Shown here: piece by piece, positions 10,455 to 20,254 of the stretch
Layout: every line of letters starts with the position of its first letter
How positions within the stretch are numbered: the first letter of the stretch is position 1
Assembly: GCA_027622715.1 (NCBI GenBank)
Contig: JAQBYN010000022.1
Span: 1 to 48,838 of the forward strand
DNA: 48,838 nt
Reading direction: 5' to 3'
Origin: Pseudomonadota bacterium
GTDB taxonomy: Bacteria; Pseudomonadota; Alphaproteobacteria; SHVP01
Made by a program: the position numbers and the translations under genes
Notes under the pieces: model-generated
Told to the model about the DNA's origin: nothing
What the model saw: only the letters and a program-made list of their open reading frames with translations
Databases searched by the model: none

Positions 10455-10501
10455 GTGAATACTCGCAAAACCTAGGTAAGAGTACTCACGAAAGGTGACA
10501 A
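10455..10501 (-). promoter_or_regulatory. Candidate leuA promoter with an inverted-repeat operator
   Basis: On the reverse strand TTGTCA (10496-10501) and TACCTA (10473-10478) are spaced by 17 bases, about 60 bases before the leader peptide start. An imperfect inverted repeat, GTGAATACTC (10455-10464) and GAGTACTCAC (10480-10489), nine of ten bases matching, brackets the -10 box. That position suits a repressor or dual regulator. The regulator is unknown. The rest of the gene-free stretch 10231-10561 holds the leader ORF and attenuator. Confidence 0.4.
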
Positions 10502-10561
10502 TTCTGGGTTTTACGCCTTTTTGTGGCCACTTAGCAACAGTTTTCGGCCAACTATCGGCTG

Positions 10562-11143
10562 TCAGAAGGATGAATTGGGCTCGAGGAGGAAGGCCGCCTC
10601 CTCCGCTGTGGTGATGCGATCGAGGATTTTGTTGCGATGGGGAAAGCGACCGAAGCGCGCGACGATGTCACGATGCTGCTGCGCGGCCTCGCGACCTCGG
10701 GTCACATCGTCGCCGTCCGACAGCGCCTGAAACAGACTCAAACACGTCTCTTGGTCAGCTAGTTTCTCGCTATGCATCAGCGGCATAAAGAAAAACCACT
10801 TCTGGATTAGCGGGAAATCGTCGTGTTGGCGCCTCTCGATGGCGCCGCGGGCAATCTCGACGGCATAGTCGTCGGCGGCGTACATCGCGGGGTCGTCGCG
10901 GAACATATTTCGAGAAAACTGGTCGAGGATCAGGGTCAGCGCGAGCGCCGAACGGGGTTTCGCGCGCCAATCATCGAGCGGACGCGCGGCGGCTTGCCTA
11001 TAGGGCGCTTCAAATCTCTCGCGGATCGACCGATCAAATGCCGGGTCCTTTTCGAACCAAGCCTTACGAAAAATTGCCTCGCCAGACTCGTCGCGGTCGC
11101 TGAACCAGAATTCGAGGACATCTTCGACGACTTTGTCAGTCAT
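10562..11143 (-). CDS. DUF924 family protein
   Basis: The 193-aa soluble product matches the DUF924 family pattern. It opens with VLEFWFSD, has the central ALALTLILDQFSRNMFRD segment, and then FFFMPLMHSE followed by RFGRFPHRN. Family members are all-helical with a tetratricopeptide-like fold and no established biochemical function. The length is close to the family norm. It is the last gene of the ilv operon strand, 19 bases after the broken TVP38-type gene, with leuA regulatory DNA beyond it. No function is claimed. Confidence 0.85.
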   Translation of the reverse strand: MTDKVVEDVLEFWFSDRDESGEAIFRKAWFEKDPAFDRSIRERFEAPYRQAAARPLDDWRAKPRSALALTLILDQFSRNMFRDDPAMYAADDYAVEIARGAIERRQHDDFPLIQKWFFFMPLMHSEKLADQETCLSLFQALSDGDDVTRGREAAQQHRDIVARFGRFPHRNKILDRITTAEEAAFLLEPNSSF

Positions 11144-11162
11144 GCTTTCTTATTCTCCGCAC

Positions 11163-11957
11163 CTATTTTCGACCACGGGGCCGGGCGGCCCAATGCATCG
11201 CACCGGCGAGGACCAATCCACCAACAGCGAGACCAACCCACGATTGCCACGACATCGATGACATGTTGTGGCCAAGGACGACCATTACCACCGTGACCGG
11301 CAAGATACCCAACCCGGTGGCCAGCGTGAACGCAAACAGGCTTACGGTTGTCAGCCCAGCCGCATAGTTGACTAGATTGAATGAAATGACCGGTAAGAAC
11401 CGGCTGAGTAGCACGGCGCGCCAACCGCTTTGCGCCGCTCAATTGTCGAGTCGGACCCGATGGCGGATCGGCACGACGGCCTCGACAAACGGTCGCCCAA
11501 GCCAGCGCGCCAGTCCAAAGGCGGCAAACGCCCCAAGCATCGCGCCAACCCAGGTGATCGCCACGCCCCAATAAGGGCCGTAGACCAATCCATTGGCGAA
11601 GGCCACGAACTCGGCGGGGAAAGGGATGAAGGAATGAACGATCATCAGGCCGATCGAGCCCGCGACGCCCCAGCCGCCGGCATCGCGCATGAATTGGGCA
11701 AAGGACTCGGTCGACAGGTCCATTTCGCGCAACGACGGCAGCAGCGGCAGAAGAAAACGCACGCACAGGGCAGCAATGACCGCCAAGAGACAAAGGGTCA
11801 ACAGGGTCCGGACCCACAACCGGCGTCTGCCTCGGCCACTGTTTTCAGCCGTCGTTTTCAATTGCCCCAACGGAACGACCCCGCGCCACATTCTGATGCC
11901 AATTAGACGGCATAAACGGGCCGGGTGCGAGGCCGGCGCCGTCACACGCCGAAGCAT
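11163..11957 (-). pseudogene. TVP38/TMEM64 (DedA-like) membrane protein, interrupted by an in-frame TGA
   Basis: Two open segments in the same frame, 11439-11957 and 11163-11438, join into one protein of about 264 codons. It has an N-terminal membrane segment, the family core (SFIPFPAEFVAFANG, then GAMLGAFAAFGLARWLGRPF) and the C-terminal SRFLPVISFNLVNYAAGLT segment. The join is a TGA at 11439-11441, after VRLDN and before AAQSGW. Homologs as I remember them have Trp here, so TGG to TGA is the simple explanation. No length change is needed to restore the frame. It may be a pseudogene, a strain-level or sequencing artefact, or a readthrough case. It sits 10 bases after ilvC. Family members are inner-membrane proteins proposed to move or scramble lipids. 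Confidence 0.75.
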
Positions 11958-11967
11958 CCGGCGGCGT

Positions 11968-13528
<1,561 letters not shown>

Positions 13529-13540
13529 TCCGGGACCGTC

Positions 13541-15301
13541 CTAGACCAACGCTTTGCCGGCGTCGGAAACTTCCCGTCGATTAACATCCGCGGCGCCCAA
13601 AATCATTTCATTGTGCGCCGACCCCGAGGGGATCATTGGGAAACAGTTTTCGGTCGGATCCACCATAATATCCGCCACAACCGGACCATCCGTGTTCAGC
13701 ATTTCCTCGATCAGCCCGTCGACATCTTCGGGCCGACTTGCGCGCAGGCCCTTAGCGTGAAACGCCTCAGCCAACTTAACGAAATCGGGCAACGCCGCGG
13801 AATAGCTCTCCGAATAACGGCCACCATGAAGAAGCTCTTGCCACTGCCGCACCATGCCCATGTATTCGTTATTGAGAATAAATATCTTGATCGGCAGGCT
13901 GTACTGGACGGCGGTGGACAATTCCTGGATGCACATCAAGATTGACGCCTCGCCTGCGATATCGACGACAAGCGCATCAGGATGGGCGAGCTGCACGCCG
14001 ATTGCGGCCGGCATCCCGTAGCCCATGGTACCGAGGCCACCCGAGGTCATCCAGTGATTGGGTGACTCGAACTTGTAGAACTGGGCCGCCCACATCTGAT
14101 GCTGCCCAACCTCAGTTGTGATGAACGTCTCGCGATCCTTGGTCATCGCGTAGAGGCGTTCGATCGCGTATTGCGGCTTGATGGTCGAATCGGTTTGTTC
14201 GTAGCGCAGGCAATCGCGACCGCGCCATTCGTCGATCTTCTTCCACCACGCCTTAAGCGCGTTTTTATCGGCGGACAAACCATCGCGCTTCCAGATCGCG
14301 ATCATGTCTTCGAGAACTGAGCCGACGTCGCCAACGATCGGGACATCGACCGAAACGTTTTTGTTGATCGATGACGGATCGATATCAATATGGATTTTCT
14401 TTGACTTGGGACTGAACGCGTCGAGGCGGCCGGTGATTCGGTCGTCGAAGCGCGCCCCGATGCAGACCATCACGTCGCAATCGTGCATCGCGAGGTTCGC
14501 CTCGTAGGTACCGTGCATCCCGAGCATGCCGATGAATTGTGGATCGGACCCAGGAAAGCCGCCCAGCCCCATTAACGTATTAGTCACCGGCACGCCGGTG
14601 AGACGGGCCAGTTCGATGAGCCGCTTGGAGGCCGCGGGTCCCGAATTGATCACACCGCCGCCAGCATAGAAGACCGGCTTCTTGGCGTCGGCGATGAGTT
14701 TGACGGCGCGCTCGATCGCGGCGGAATCGCCTTTGACACGCGGCTGATAGGTCCGGTGGACGACCTTCTCAGGGCCGACGTACTTACCCTTGGCCATCTG
14801 GATGTCCTTGGGCATATCGATCACGACGGGACCGGGCCGGCCACTACGCGACACGTAGAAAGCCTCGTGCACCACCCGCGCGACATCGTCGGCGCGCTTG
14901 ATCAGGTAATTGTGTTTGGTGCACGGACGGGTGATCCCGGTCGTGTCGGCTTCTTGAAAGGCATCGTTGCCAATCAGATGCGTTGCGACCTGTCCCGTGA
15001 TGCAGACGATCGGAATACTGTCCATAAGAGCGTCGGTTAGGCCGGTCACGGCATTCGTGGCACCGGGACCCGAGGTCACCAAGACGACGCCGACCTTACC
15101 GGTCGAGCGCGCATACCCCTCCGCAGCGTGAACCGCACCCTGCTCGTGGCGAACCAAGATATGGCGCAGCTTGTTCTGACCAAAGATCGCATCGTAGATC
15201 GGCAGCACGGCGCCGCCGGGGTACCCGAATACGACGTCGACACCCTGATCGAGCAAAGCCCTGATGATCATCTCGGCGCCGGTCATTTGATCTCGACTCA
15301 T
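13541..15301 (-). CDS. ilvB: Acetolactate synthase large (catalytic) subunit
   Basis: IlvB is the TPP- and FAD-dependent catalytic subunit for the first common step of branched-chain amino acid synthesis. The 586-aa product has the N-terminal VFGYPGGAVLPIYDA with the catalytic Glu in RHEQGAVHAAEGYAR, the FAD-binding middle domain, and the C-terminal TPP domain. The usual GDGS of the TPP motif reads GEAS here (VVDIAGEASILM), a form I associate with alphaproteobacterial IlvB. Downstream is the conserved NNEYMGMVRQWQ. ATG 15301 (MSRDQMTGAEM) has AGGTG before it. The longer open frame to 15472 crosses the promoter and is not expected to be translated. Confidence 0.97.
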   Translation of the reverse strand: MSRDQMTGAEMIIRALLDQGVDVVFGYPGGAVLPIYDAIFGQNKLRHILVRHEQGAVHAAEGYARSTGKVGVVLVTSGPGATNAVTGLTDALMDSIPIVCITGQVATHLIGNDAFQEADTTGITRPCTKHNYLIKRADDVARVVHEAFYVSRSGRPGPVVIDMPKDIQMAKGKYVGPEKVVHRTYQPRVKGDSAAIERAVKLIADAKKPVFYAGGGVINSGPAASKRLIELARLTGVPVTNTLMGLGGFPGSDPQFIGMLGMHGTYEANLAMHDCDVMVCIGARFDDRITGRLDAFSPKSKKIHIDIDPSSINKNVSVDVPIVGDVGSVLEDMIAIWKRDGLSADKNALKAWWKKIDEWRGRDCLRYEQTDSTIKPQYAIERLYAMTKDRETFITTEVGQHQMWAAQFYKFESPNHWMTSGGLGTMGYGMPAAIGVQLAHPDALVVDIAGEASILMCIQELSTAVQYSLPIKIFILNNEYMGMVRQWQELLHGGRYSESYSAALPDFVKLAEAFHAKGLRASRPEDVDGLIEEMLNTDGPVVADIMVDPTENCFPMIPSGSAHNEMILGAADVNRREVSDAGKALV

Positions 15302-15443
15302 AGCAACACCTGTTTGGGTCGTCGGGTCACCGAACGGCGAAACCGCCCCTCGCCCTGACCGGATTCGATCAAGGGTACCGAGGCGGTTCGACATTTGGTG
15401 AGCGGAGGCCCCAGAAACCCCCGGATTCCGTACAATTCGCGGG

Positions 15444-15472
15444 AACCTAGCCGCTCCGCCCAGGACCGTCAA
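15444..15472 (-). promoter_or_regulatory. Sigma-70 type promoter of the ilvBNC operon
   Basis: On the reverse strand TTGACG (15467-15472) and TAGGTT (15444-15449) are separated by exactly 17 bases. The -35 box begins just after the miaA stop (15476-15478). The predicted leader before ilvB is about 135 bases long. I looked for a branched-chain leader peptide and a terminator hairpin in it and saw neither clearly, unlike in front of leuA. Confidence 0.55.
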
Positions 15473-15475
15473 CCA

Positions 15476-16405
15476 CTATGGACGAATTTTCGCAAAGATT
15501 TCGTTAACAGAGCTTTCCGAATCTTGCGAAATACGAGGCCAGTTCGTAATTTGATTACGATACCACGTCATTTGGCGTTTCGCCAGACGGCGCGTTGCCT
15601 GCTGACCCCGTTCAATGGCCCGCGCACGGTCCAGGCTCCCTGCTAGGTATTCCGCCATTTCCCGAACCCCAACGGCGCGACAGGCGGGCAAATCCGGCGC
15701 TAGGCCGCGCGCCAACAAGGCCTCTACCTCCGCCAACCCGCCGCCATCGAACATGGCGACAAACCGTGCGTCGATCCGCTCATAGAGGGTATCCCGCGAG
15801 ACGTCGACCACGGCGCGAACGGTTGGGCCGTCAAGCCCGCCAACCGGTGGACACCGCTGCCACGCCGCCAGGGAACGGCCGGTGCCGACGACAACCTCCC
15901 AGGCGCGGATCAGGCGTTGGCGGTCGCGGGGGCCAAGTGACTCGGCGGACTCCGGGTCGCGGGCGGCAAGCGCGCTGCGAAACGCTTCCGGCCCGAGCTG
16001 GTCCATCAGGGCCCGTGCCTCTTGACGCACACTTGAGGAAATCTCGGGAATCGGGGCCAAGCCATCGACCAACGCCCGAAAGTACAAACCGGTCCCGCCC
16101 ACCACGAGGGCGACGCGGCCCTGCGCGCGCGCCGCAGCGATTTCGCGGTGTGCGTCGGCGCGAAAGGCTGCCGCAGACCACGGTTGCACGGCGGGCAAAA
16201 TGCCATAAAGACGGTGGGGCACCGCTGCTTCTTCGTCCGGCGACGGTCGCGCGGTTAGAATGCGCAGCTCTTGATAGACCTGCATGCTATCGGCGTTGAT
16301 AATCGTCGCCCCGCCCGTCCGCTCGAGGCGGTGCGCTAATTCCAACGCCAGCGCCGACTTGCCGCTTGCAGTCGGTCCGGTCAACAAAACGACGGGCGAA
16401 TCCAT
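15476..16405 (-). CDS. miaA: tRNA dimethylallyltransferase
   Basis: MiaA adds a dimethylallyl group to A37 of tRNAs that read UNN codons. The 309-aa product has the P-loop GPTASGKS near residue 10, the catalytic region NADSMQVY, GGTGLYFRAL, and near the C-terminus RQMTWYRNQ. Size and motif order are normal. It is divergent from serB, with 72 bases between the two start codons. ilvB follows on the same strand with its own promoter. Confidence 0.97.
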   Translation of the reverse strand: MDSPVVLLTGPTASGKSALALELAHRLERTGGATIINADSMQVYQELRILTARPSPDEEAAVPHRLYGILPAVQPWSAAAFRADAHREIAAARAQGRVALVVGGTGLYFRALVDGLAPIPEISSSVRQEARALMDQLGPEAFRSALAARDPESAESLGPRDRQRLIRAWEVVVGTGRSLAAWQRCPPVGGLDGPTVRAVVDVSRDTLYERIDARFVAMFDGGGLAEVEALLARGLAPDLPACRAVGVREMAEYLAGSLDRARAIERGQQATRRLAKRQMTWYRNQITNWPRISQDSESSVNEIFAKIRP

Positions 16406-16477
16406 GGACCATGAGTTGGTAGTTGTGCCGAAGCCTTACCAGTTTGTTCTGCCTGTTGTCACACCGGGATCGCCTAC

Positions 16478-17386
16478 ATGACCGCGGTCGTTACGCTGAT
16501 AGCCGACCCAACGCGCCGCAGCCTGGATGACGACGTGCTGGCGTCATTGGGTCAGGCGCTGGCAGACGCAGGATTTGCGCCAGCGCCGCCGGTCTGGCTC
16601 AGCCCCGGCGAGGCGGTCGACATCGCAGTTGCACGTGCGGATGTAGCAGTCGTGCGGCCGGTCGCCGAAGTGGCGCTTGATGGCATGCCGATCGATGTCG
16701 CGGTCCAGCCGCAGGCCAACCGGCGCAAGCGCCTTTTGGTCGCCGACATGGACTCGACCATCATCGGACAGGAATGCATCGACGAACTCGCGGCGGCGCT
16801 CGGCCTGCGCGAAGAAGTCTCAGCAATTACCGAGCGTGCGATGCGCGGTGAAATCGAGTTTGCCGCAGCACTCCGAGAGCGCGCCGCCATGCTCGCCGGC
16901 CTCGGACCCGATGAAATGGAAGCGGTGCTCCGCGATCGAATCACGCTTAATCTTGGCGCGCACACTTTGGTGGCTACGATGCGCAAGAATGGCGCGTTTA
17001 CTGCACTTGTGTCGGGCGGCTTTACTTTTTTCACCAGTCGCATTCGGGCGCGCGCCGGGTTCGATATGGACCAAGCCAACGTGCTATTGACCGACGATGA
17101 GGGAAAGCTAACTGGCCTCGTGGCCGAGCCGGTTCTGGGACGCGCGGCAAAGCGCGAGGCGCTACAAGCGCTGACCGCTGCGCGCGGTTTTGCCACTGCC
17201 GAGACAATGGCGGTCGGCGACGGGGCAAACGATCTGGCGATGATTGAGGCCGCGGGTCTTGGCGTCGCATTTCGCGCCAAGCCGGCGGTGGCTGAACAGG
17301 CTGACGTGCGCATTACGCATGGCGACCTGACGGCCCTGCTGTTCCTGCAGGGATATCAACGCGCCGAGTTCATCACGCCGACCTAA
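16478..17386 (+). CDS. serB: Phosphoserine phosphatase
   Basis: SerB removes phosphate from O-phosphoserine in the last step of serine synthesis. The 302-aa product has an N-terminal regulatory region (about residues 1-85) and a HAD phosphatase domain. Motif I is DMDSTIIGQECIDELA, with the nucleophile Asp. Motif II is SGGFTFF, and motif III/IV is GDGANDLAMI. The start ATG lacks a strong ribosome binding site. The gene stands alone and converges on the HtrA protease gene, with a shared terminator between. Confidence 0.96.
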   Translation: MTAVVTLIADPTRRSLDDDVLASLGQALADAGFAPAPPVWLSPGEAVDIAVARADVAVVRPVAEVALDGMPIDVAVQPQANRRKRLLVADMDSTIIGQECIDELAAALGLREEVSAITERAMRGEIEFAAALRERAAMLAGLGPDEMEAVLRDRITLNLGAHTLVATMRKNGAFTALVSGGFTFFTSRIRARAGFDMDQANVLLTDDEGKLTGLVAEPVLGRAAKREALQALTAARGFATAETMAVGDGANDLAMIEAAGLGVAFRAKPAVAEQADVRITHGDLTALLFLQGYQRAEFITPT

Positions 17387-17387
17387 G

Positions 17388-17411
17388 AAAAAGGGGCGCA
17401 CCTGGCGCCCC
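17388..17411 (-). terminator. Intrinsic terminator between serB and the HtrA protease gene
   Basis: A perfect seven-base stem, GGGGCGC (17393-17399) and GCGCCCC (17405-17411), encloses five bases. On the reverse strand it is followed by five T, the layout of an intrinsic terminator for the leftward protease operon. On the forward strand only a weak T-containing tail follows, so serB may use the same hairpin less efficiently. Confidence 0.8.
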
Positions 17412-17440
17412 AATTCTTGGTTCGAAAAGGGTTTTCGGCG

Positions 17441-18955
17441 CTAGCCTTGATCGAGGCGGACGGCAACGAACCGTAAATCGCCCGAGCGTTCGACCAGTAA
17501 CAAAACGGATTTGCGGCCGGACTCCTGAACGGCTTTGATCTTTTCGGCGACCTCTTGCGGCGAGGCGACCTGTTCTTGGTTGACCTCGACGATGACATCG
17601 CCGGGACGAATGCCACGCTCCGCCGCTGTACTGTCGCCGTCGACACTGGTGACAACAACGCCCTTGGTATCTTCGCCCAACTGAAACTCGGTGCGCGATT
17701 CGCCGGTCAGCGGTGACAGGATCATGCCCAAGACCTCACTACGACCCGGGGTCGGCCCATCGGGCGTGAACGCCGCCTCCTGGGCTTCCTCCAATTCACC
17801 GACCTTGACCCGGAGTTTTTTCTCGGCGCCTTTGCGCCAAACCACGACATCGACGGTATCGCCGATTTCAGTATCGGCAACGATTCGGGGCAGCGTGCGC
17901 ATTTCTACGACAGGCCGGTCGGCAAACTCGAGGATCACATCACCGGCCTCAACCCCACCTTCGGCGGCGGGACCGCCATCGTTGACTTTGGAGACCAATG
18001 CACCGCGCGGTTTGTCGAGGCCCAGGCTTTCGGCGATCTCGTCGTTCACGGTTTGGATTTGAACGCCAAGCCAGCCCCGTTTCGTCTCGCCGAAATCGAT
18101 GAGCTGTTGGACGACACGCTTGGCAAGGTTGGATGGAATTGCAAAGCCAATACCCACCGACCCACCGGAGGGCGAGAAAATAGCTGTGTTGATTCCAATG
18201 ACTTCACCATCAAGATTGAACATCGGTCCGCCGGAATTGCCCCGGTTGATCGATGCGTCGGTCTGGATAAAATTGTCGTAGGGACCGGCATTTATGTTGC
18301 GCCCACGAGCGGAAATGATTCCAGCGGTCACCGACCCGCCAAGGCCAAACGGATTGCCGATCGCGACGACCCAGTCGCCGACGCGCGACACTTCTGAATC
18401 ACCCCACGGGACAAACGGAAAATCTTCGTCGGACTTCACTCGAAGTACGGCGAGGTCGGTCTTTTGATCGCGCCCGAGGATTTCGGCAGGGTACGAAGTG
18501 TTGTCATCGAAGATGACGGTGATTTCGTCAGCGTCCGCGATGACGTGGTAGTTGGTCACGACGATGCCTGACTTGTCGATGACGAAGCCGGAGCCCAGCG
18601 ACTGCGCCCGGCGTTGCGGGGTTGACCCGCCCTCGCGCTGCTGGCGGTCGAAAAAGTCCTTGAAGAAATCTTCAAATGGCGATCCCGGCGGCGCCTGCGG
18701 GCGCTCGGACGGGGCAGCCGCCGCGGGCCCGCGTACCGATTGCGACGTCGAGACGTTGACCACCGCCGGCTTAAGGCGCGCCGCGAGATCTGCAAAACTG
18801 AGCGGACGCTCCGCCGACTGCGCACCTGTAGCGAGCGCGAGCGCCATCAGCACGGCGATTGAGCCCAGCAACCAAAGCCAGATTTTCATGCTGTTCTTTT
18901 CGCCATCCCTATGGACGGCGGCGACTTTAGGCCGGGAGCGTTCAGGGTTCGACAT
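17441..18955 (-). CDS. Do-family periplasmic serine protease (DegP/DegQ/HtrA type)
   Basis: This envelope protease degrades or chaperones misfolded periplasmic proteins. From ATG 18955 the product has 504 aa, with a hydrophobic export segment IWLWLLGSIAVLMALALATG followed by a cleavage-like AQSA. The trypsin-like domain shows His in TNYHVI, Asp in TDLAVLRV and the nucleophile in GNSGGPMFN. Two PDZ domains follow. ATG 18955 has a strong GTAGGAG; ATG 18889 (MKIWLW) would give a more ordinary signal peptide with a poor ribosome binding site, and both are possible. It is the last gene of hflK-hflC-DUF2065-protease. DegP and DegQ cannot be told apart here. Confidence 0.93.
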   Translation of the reverse strand: MSNPERSRPKVAAVHRDGEKNSMKIWLWLLGSIAVLMALALATGAQSAERPLSFADLAARLKPAVVNVSTSQSVRGPAAAAPSERPQAPPGSPFEDFFKDFFDRQQREGGSTPQRRAQSLGSGFVIDKSGIVVTNYHVIADADEITVIFDDNTSYPAEILGRDQKTDLAVLRVKSDEDFPFVPWGDSEVSRVGDWVVAIGNPFGLGGSVTAGIISARGRNINAGPYDNFIQTDASINRGNSGGPMFNLDGEVIGINTAIFSPSGGSVGIGFAIPSNLAKRVVQQLIDFGETKRGWLGVQIQTVNDEIAESLGLDKPRGALVSKVNDGGPAAEGGVEAGDVILEFADRPVVEMRTLPRIVADTEIGDTVDVVVWRKGAEKKLRVKVGELEEAQEAAFTPDGPTPGRSEVLGMILSPLTGESRTEFQLGEDTKGVVVTSVDGDSTAAERGIRPGDVIVEVNQEQVASPQEVAEKIKAVQESGRKSVLLLVERSGDLRFVAVRLDQG

Positions 18956-19102
18956 CAGGACGATACTCCTACGAGCGGTTGGGCCTGCCTCGCGCGGCAT
19001 GCCTTGCGATCATTAACACGGGCAGCGCGCCCATATTCCAGCGCTACACGCCCAATATATGGTTCGACGTATCGCCAGGACAAGCGCGCCGAAGGTGTGA
19101 GC

Positions 19103-19288
19103 TCAGTAGCGGACCAGCGCCACAAGACCGAGACCTAGGACCGCCAAAGCGAGGCCCACGGCGCGCAGGGAACCGCTGGCCTGCTGAATAGCCGCCGCCA
19201 TCAGCCGTTTCATCCCGTCGGGCATCAACGTGTAGAGCGCGCCTTCAATAATCAACGCGATGCCGATGCCGACAAAGAGGTCGTCCAT
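19103..19288 (-). CDS. DUF2065 (YjeT-like) small membrane protein
   Basis: The 61-aa product has two hydrophobic segments, FVGIGIALIIEGALYTLMP and AVGLALAVLGLGLVALV, with GMKRL between them, as in the DUF2065 family. Its place between hflC and an HtrA-type protease gene is a common arrangement in alphaproteobacteria. The function is not established; the neighbourhood suggests inner-membrane protein quality control. Confidence 0.85.
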   Translation of the reverse strand: MDDLFVGIGIALIIEGALYTLMPDGMKRLMAAAIQQASGSLRAVGLALAVLGLGLVALVRY

Positions 19289-19357
19289 GCGTCATTCCCC
19301 AGACGGCTTATCACCGCCTTTTTACGTCCCGCGAGCGCGCCGCGCGGCGGCGACGCC

Positions 19358-20254
19358 CTATTGCGGGACGATGCCGCCGGGGAACAAGGCTTTCTCGAAA
19401 TCCTGGAAATACCGGAAGAAATCACTGTCGGGCGACAAGACCATGGTCGTGTCTTCGCTACCGAGCGTGGTTTCGTATGCCAGCATGGCACGGTAGAAAC
19501 CGAAGAACGCGGGGTCTTGTCCGTACGCATCGGCAAAGACCTTGTTCCGCAAAGCATCGCCCTCGCCTCGGAGAATCTGCGAATCGCGCTGCGCCTGCGC
19601 CACGATCACGATGCGCTCACGATCGGCGATCGCCCGGATACGCTGGGCTTGCTCGGCACCCTGCGCCCGAAACTCCGCTGCCTCGCGTTCACGTTCGCGC
19701 TGCATGCGGCGAAAGATCGCTTGGCTGTTTTCGGACGGCAAGTCCGCACGTTTGATGCGCACATCAACGACTTCGATGCCCAGGTTTTCGGTCTGCTGGC
19801 CGACGAGCCGGGTGATCTCTGCCATCAGTTGCGGGCGTTCATTGGTCAGCACCGACGACAGCGGCACCTCACCTAGAACCCGCCGCAAACTCGAGTTCAC
19901 GATCGGACCCAACCGCGTTTCAGCAACGGCCTGAGTCTGAACCGTAATAAAGAACTTGAGCGGATCGACGATACGGTAGCGCGTGAAGGTATCGACAACG
20001 AGACGCTTTTGGTCTGCCGCAATGATTTCTTCGGCCGGACCGTCGTAGTTCAGAATCCGTTTGTCGAGGGTTTCCGTGTTCTGCACGAACGGGATTTTGA
20101 TGTTCAATCCGGGCTTGGTGATGACCCTTTTCGGATCGCCGAACTGAAGCACGATAGCCTGCTCGGCTTGATGCACCGTGAATAGGGACGACGATGCCCC
20201 AATGACGATAACGAGCAGGGCGATCCCTAGGATAATAAGGGTGCTGCGGTTCAT
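19358..20254 (-). CDS. hflC: HflC, SPFH-domain modulator of FtsH
   Basis: HflC and HflK form a large cage in the inner membrane that encloses and regulates the FtsH protease. The 298-aa product has an N-terminal membrane anchor (about residues 5-25), the SPFH/band-7 domain starting at FTVHQAEQAIVLQFG, and a long charged helix with QRERERE repeats. It ends with the family segment LSPDSDFFRYF. The start overlaps the hflK stop by four bases (ATGA), implying coupled translation. Confidence 0.96.
   Translation of the reverse strand: MNRSTLIILGIALLVIVIGASSSLFTVHQAEQAIVLQFGDPKRVITKPGLNIKIPFVQNTETLDKRILNYDGPAEEIIAADQKRLVVDTFTRYRIVDPLKFFITVQTQAVAETRLGPIVNSSLRRVLGEVPLSSVLTNERPQLMAEITRLVGQQTENLGIEVVDVRIKRADLPSENSQAIFRRMQREREREAAEFRAQGAEQAQRIRAIADRERIVIVAQAQRDSQILRGEGDALRNKVFADAYGQDPAFFGFYRAMLAYETTLGSEDTTMVLSPDSDFFRYFQDFEKALFPGGIVPQ

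Noticed and set aside
11430-11445. Selenocysteine insertion at the TGA in the TVP38-type gene
   Set aside because: No convincing hairpin follows the TGA, the position fits Trp in the family, and no selenocysteine genes are in the window.
15302-15472. A longer IlvB start or an ilvB leader peptide
   Set aside because: The extra codons cross the promoter; no branched-chain codon run or T-tailed hairpin is visible.
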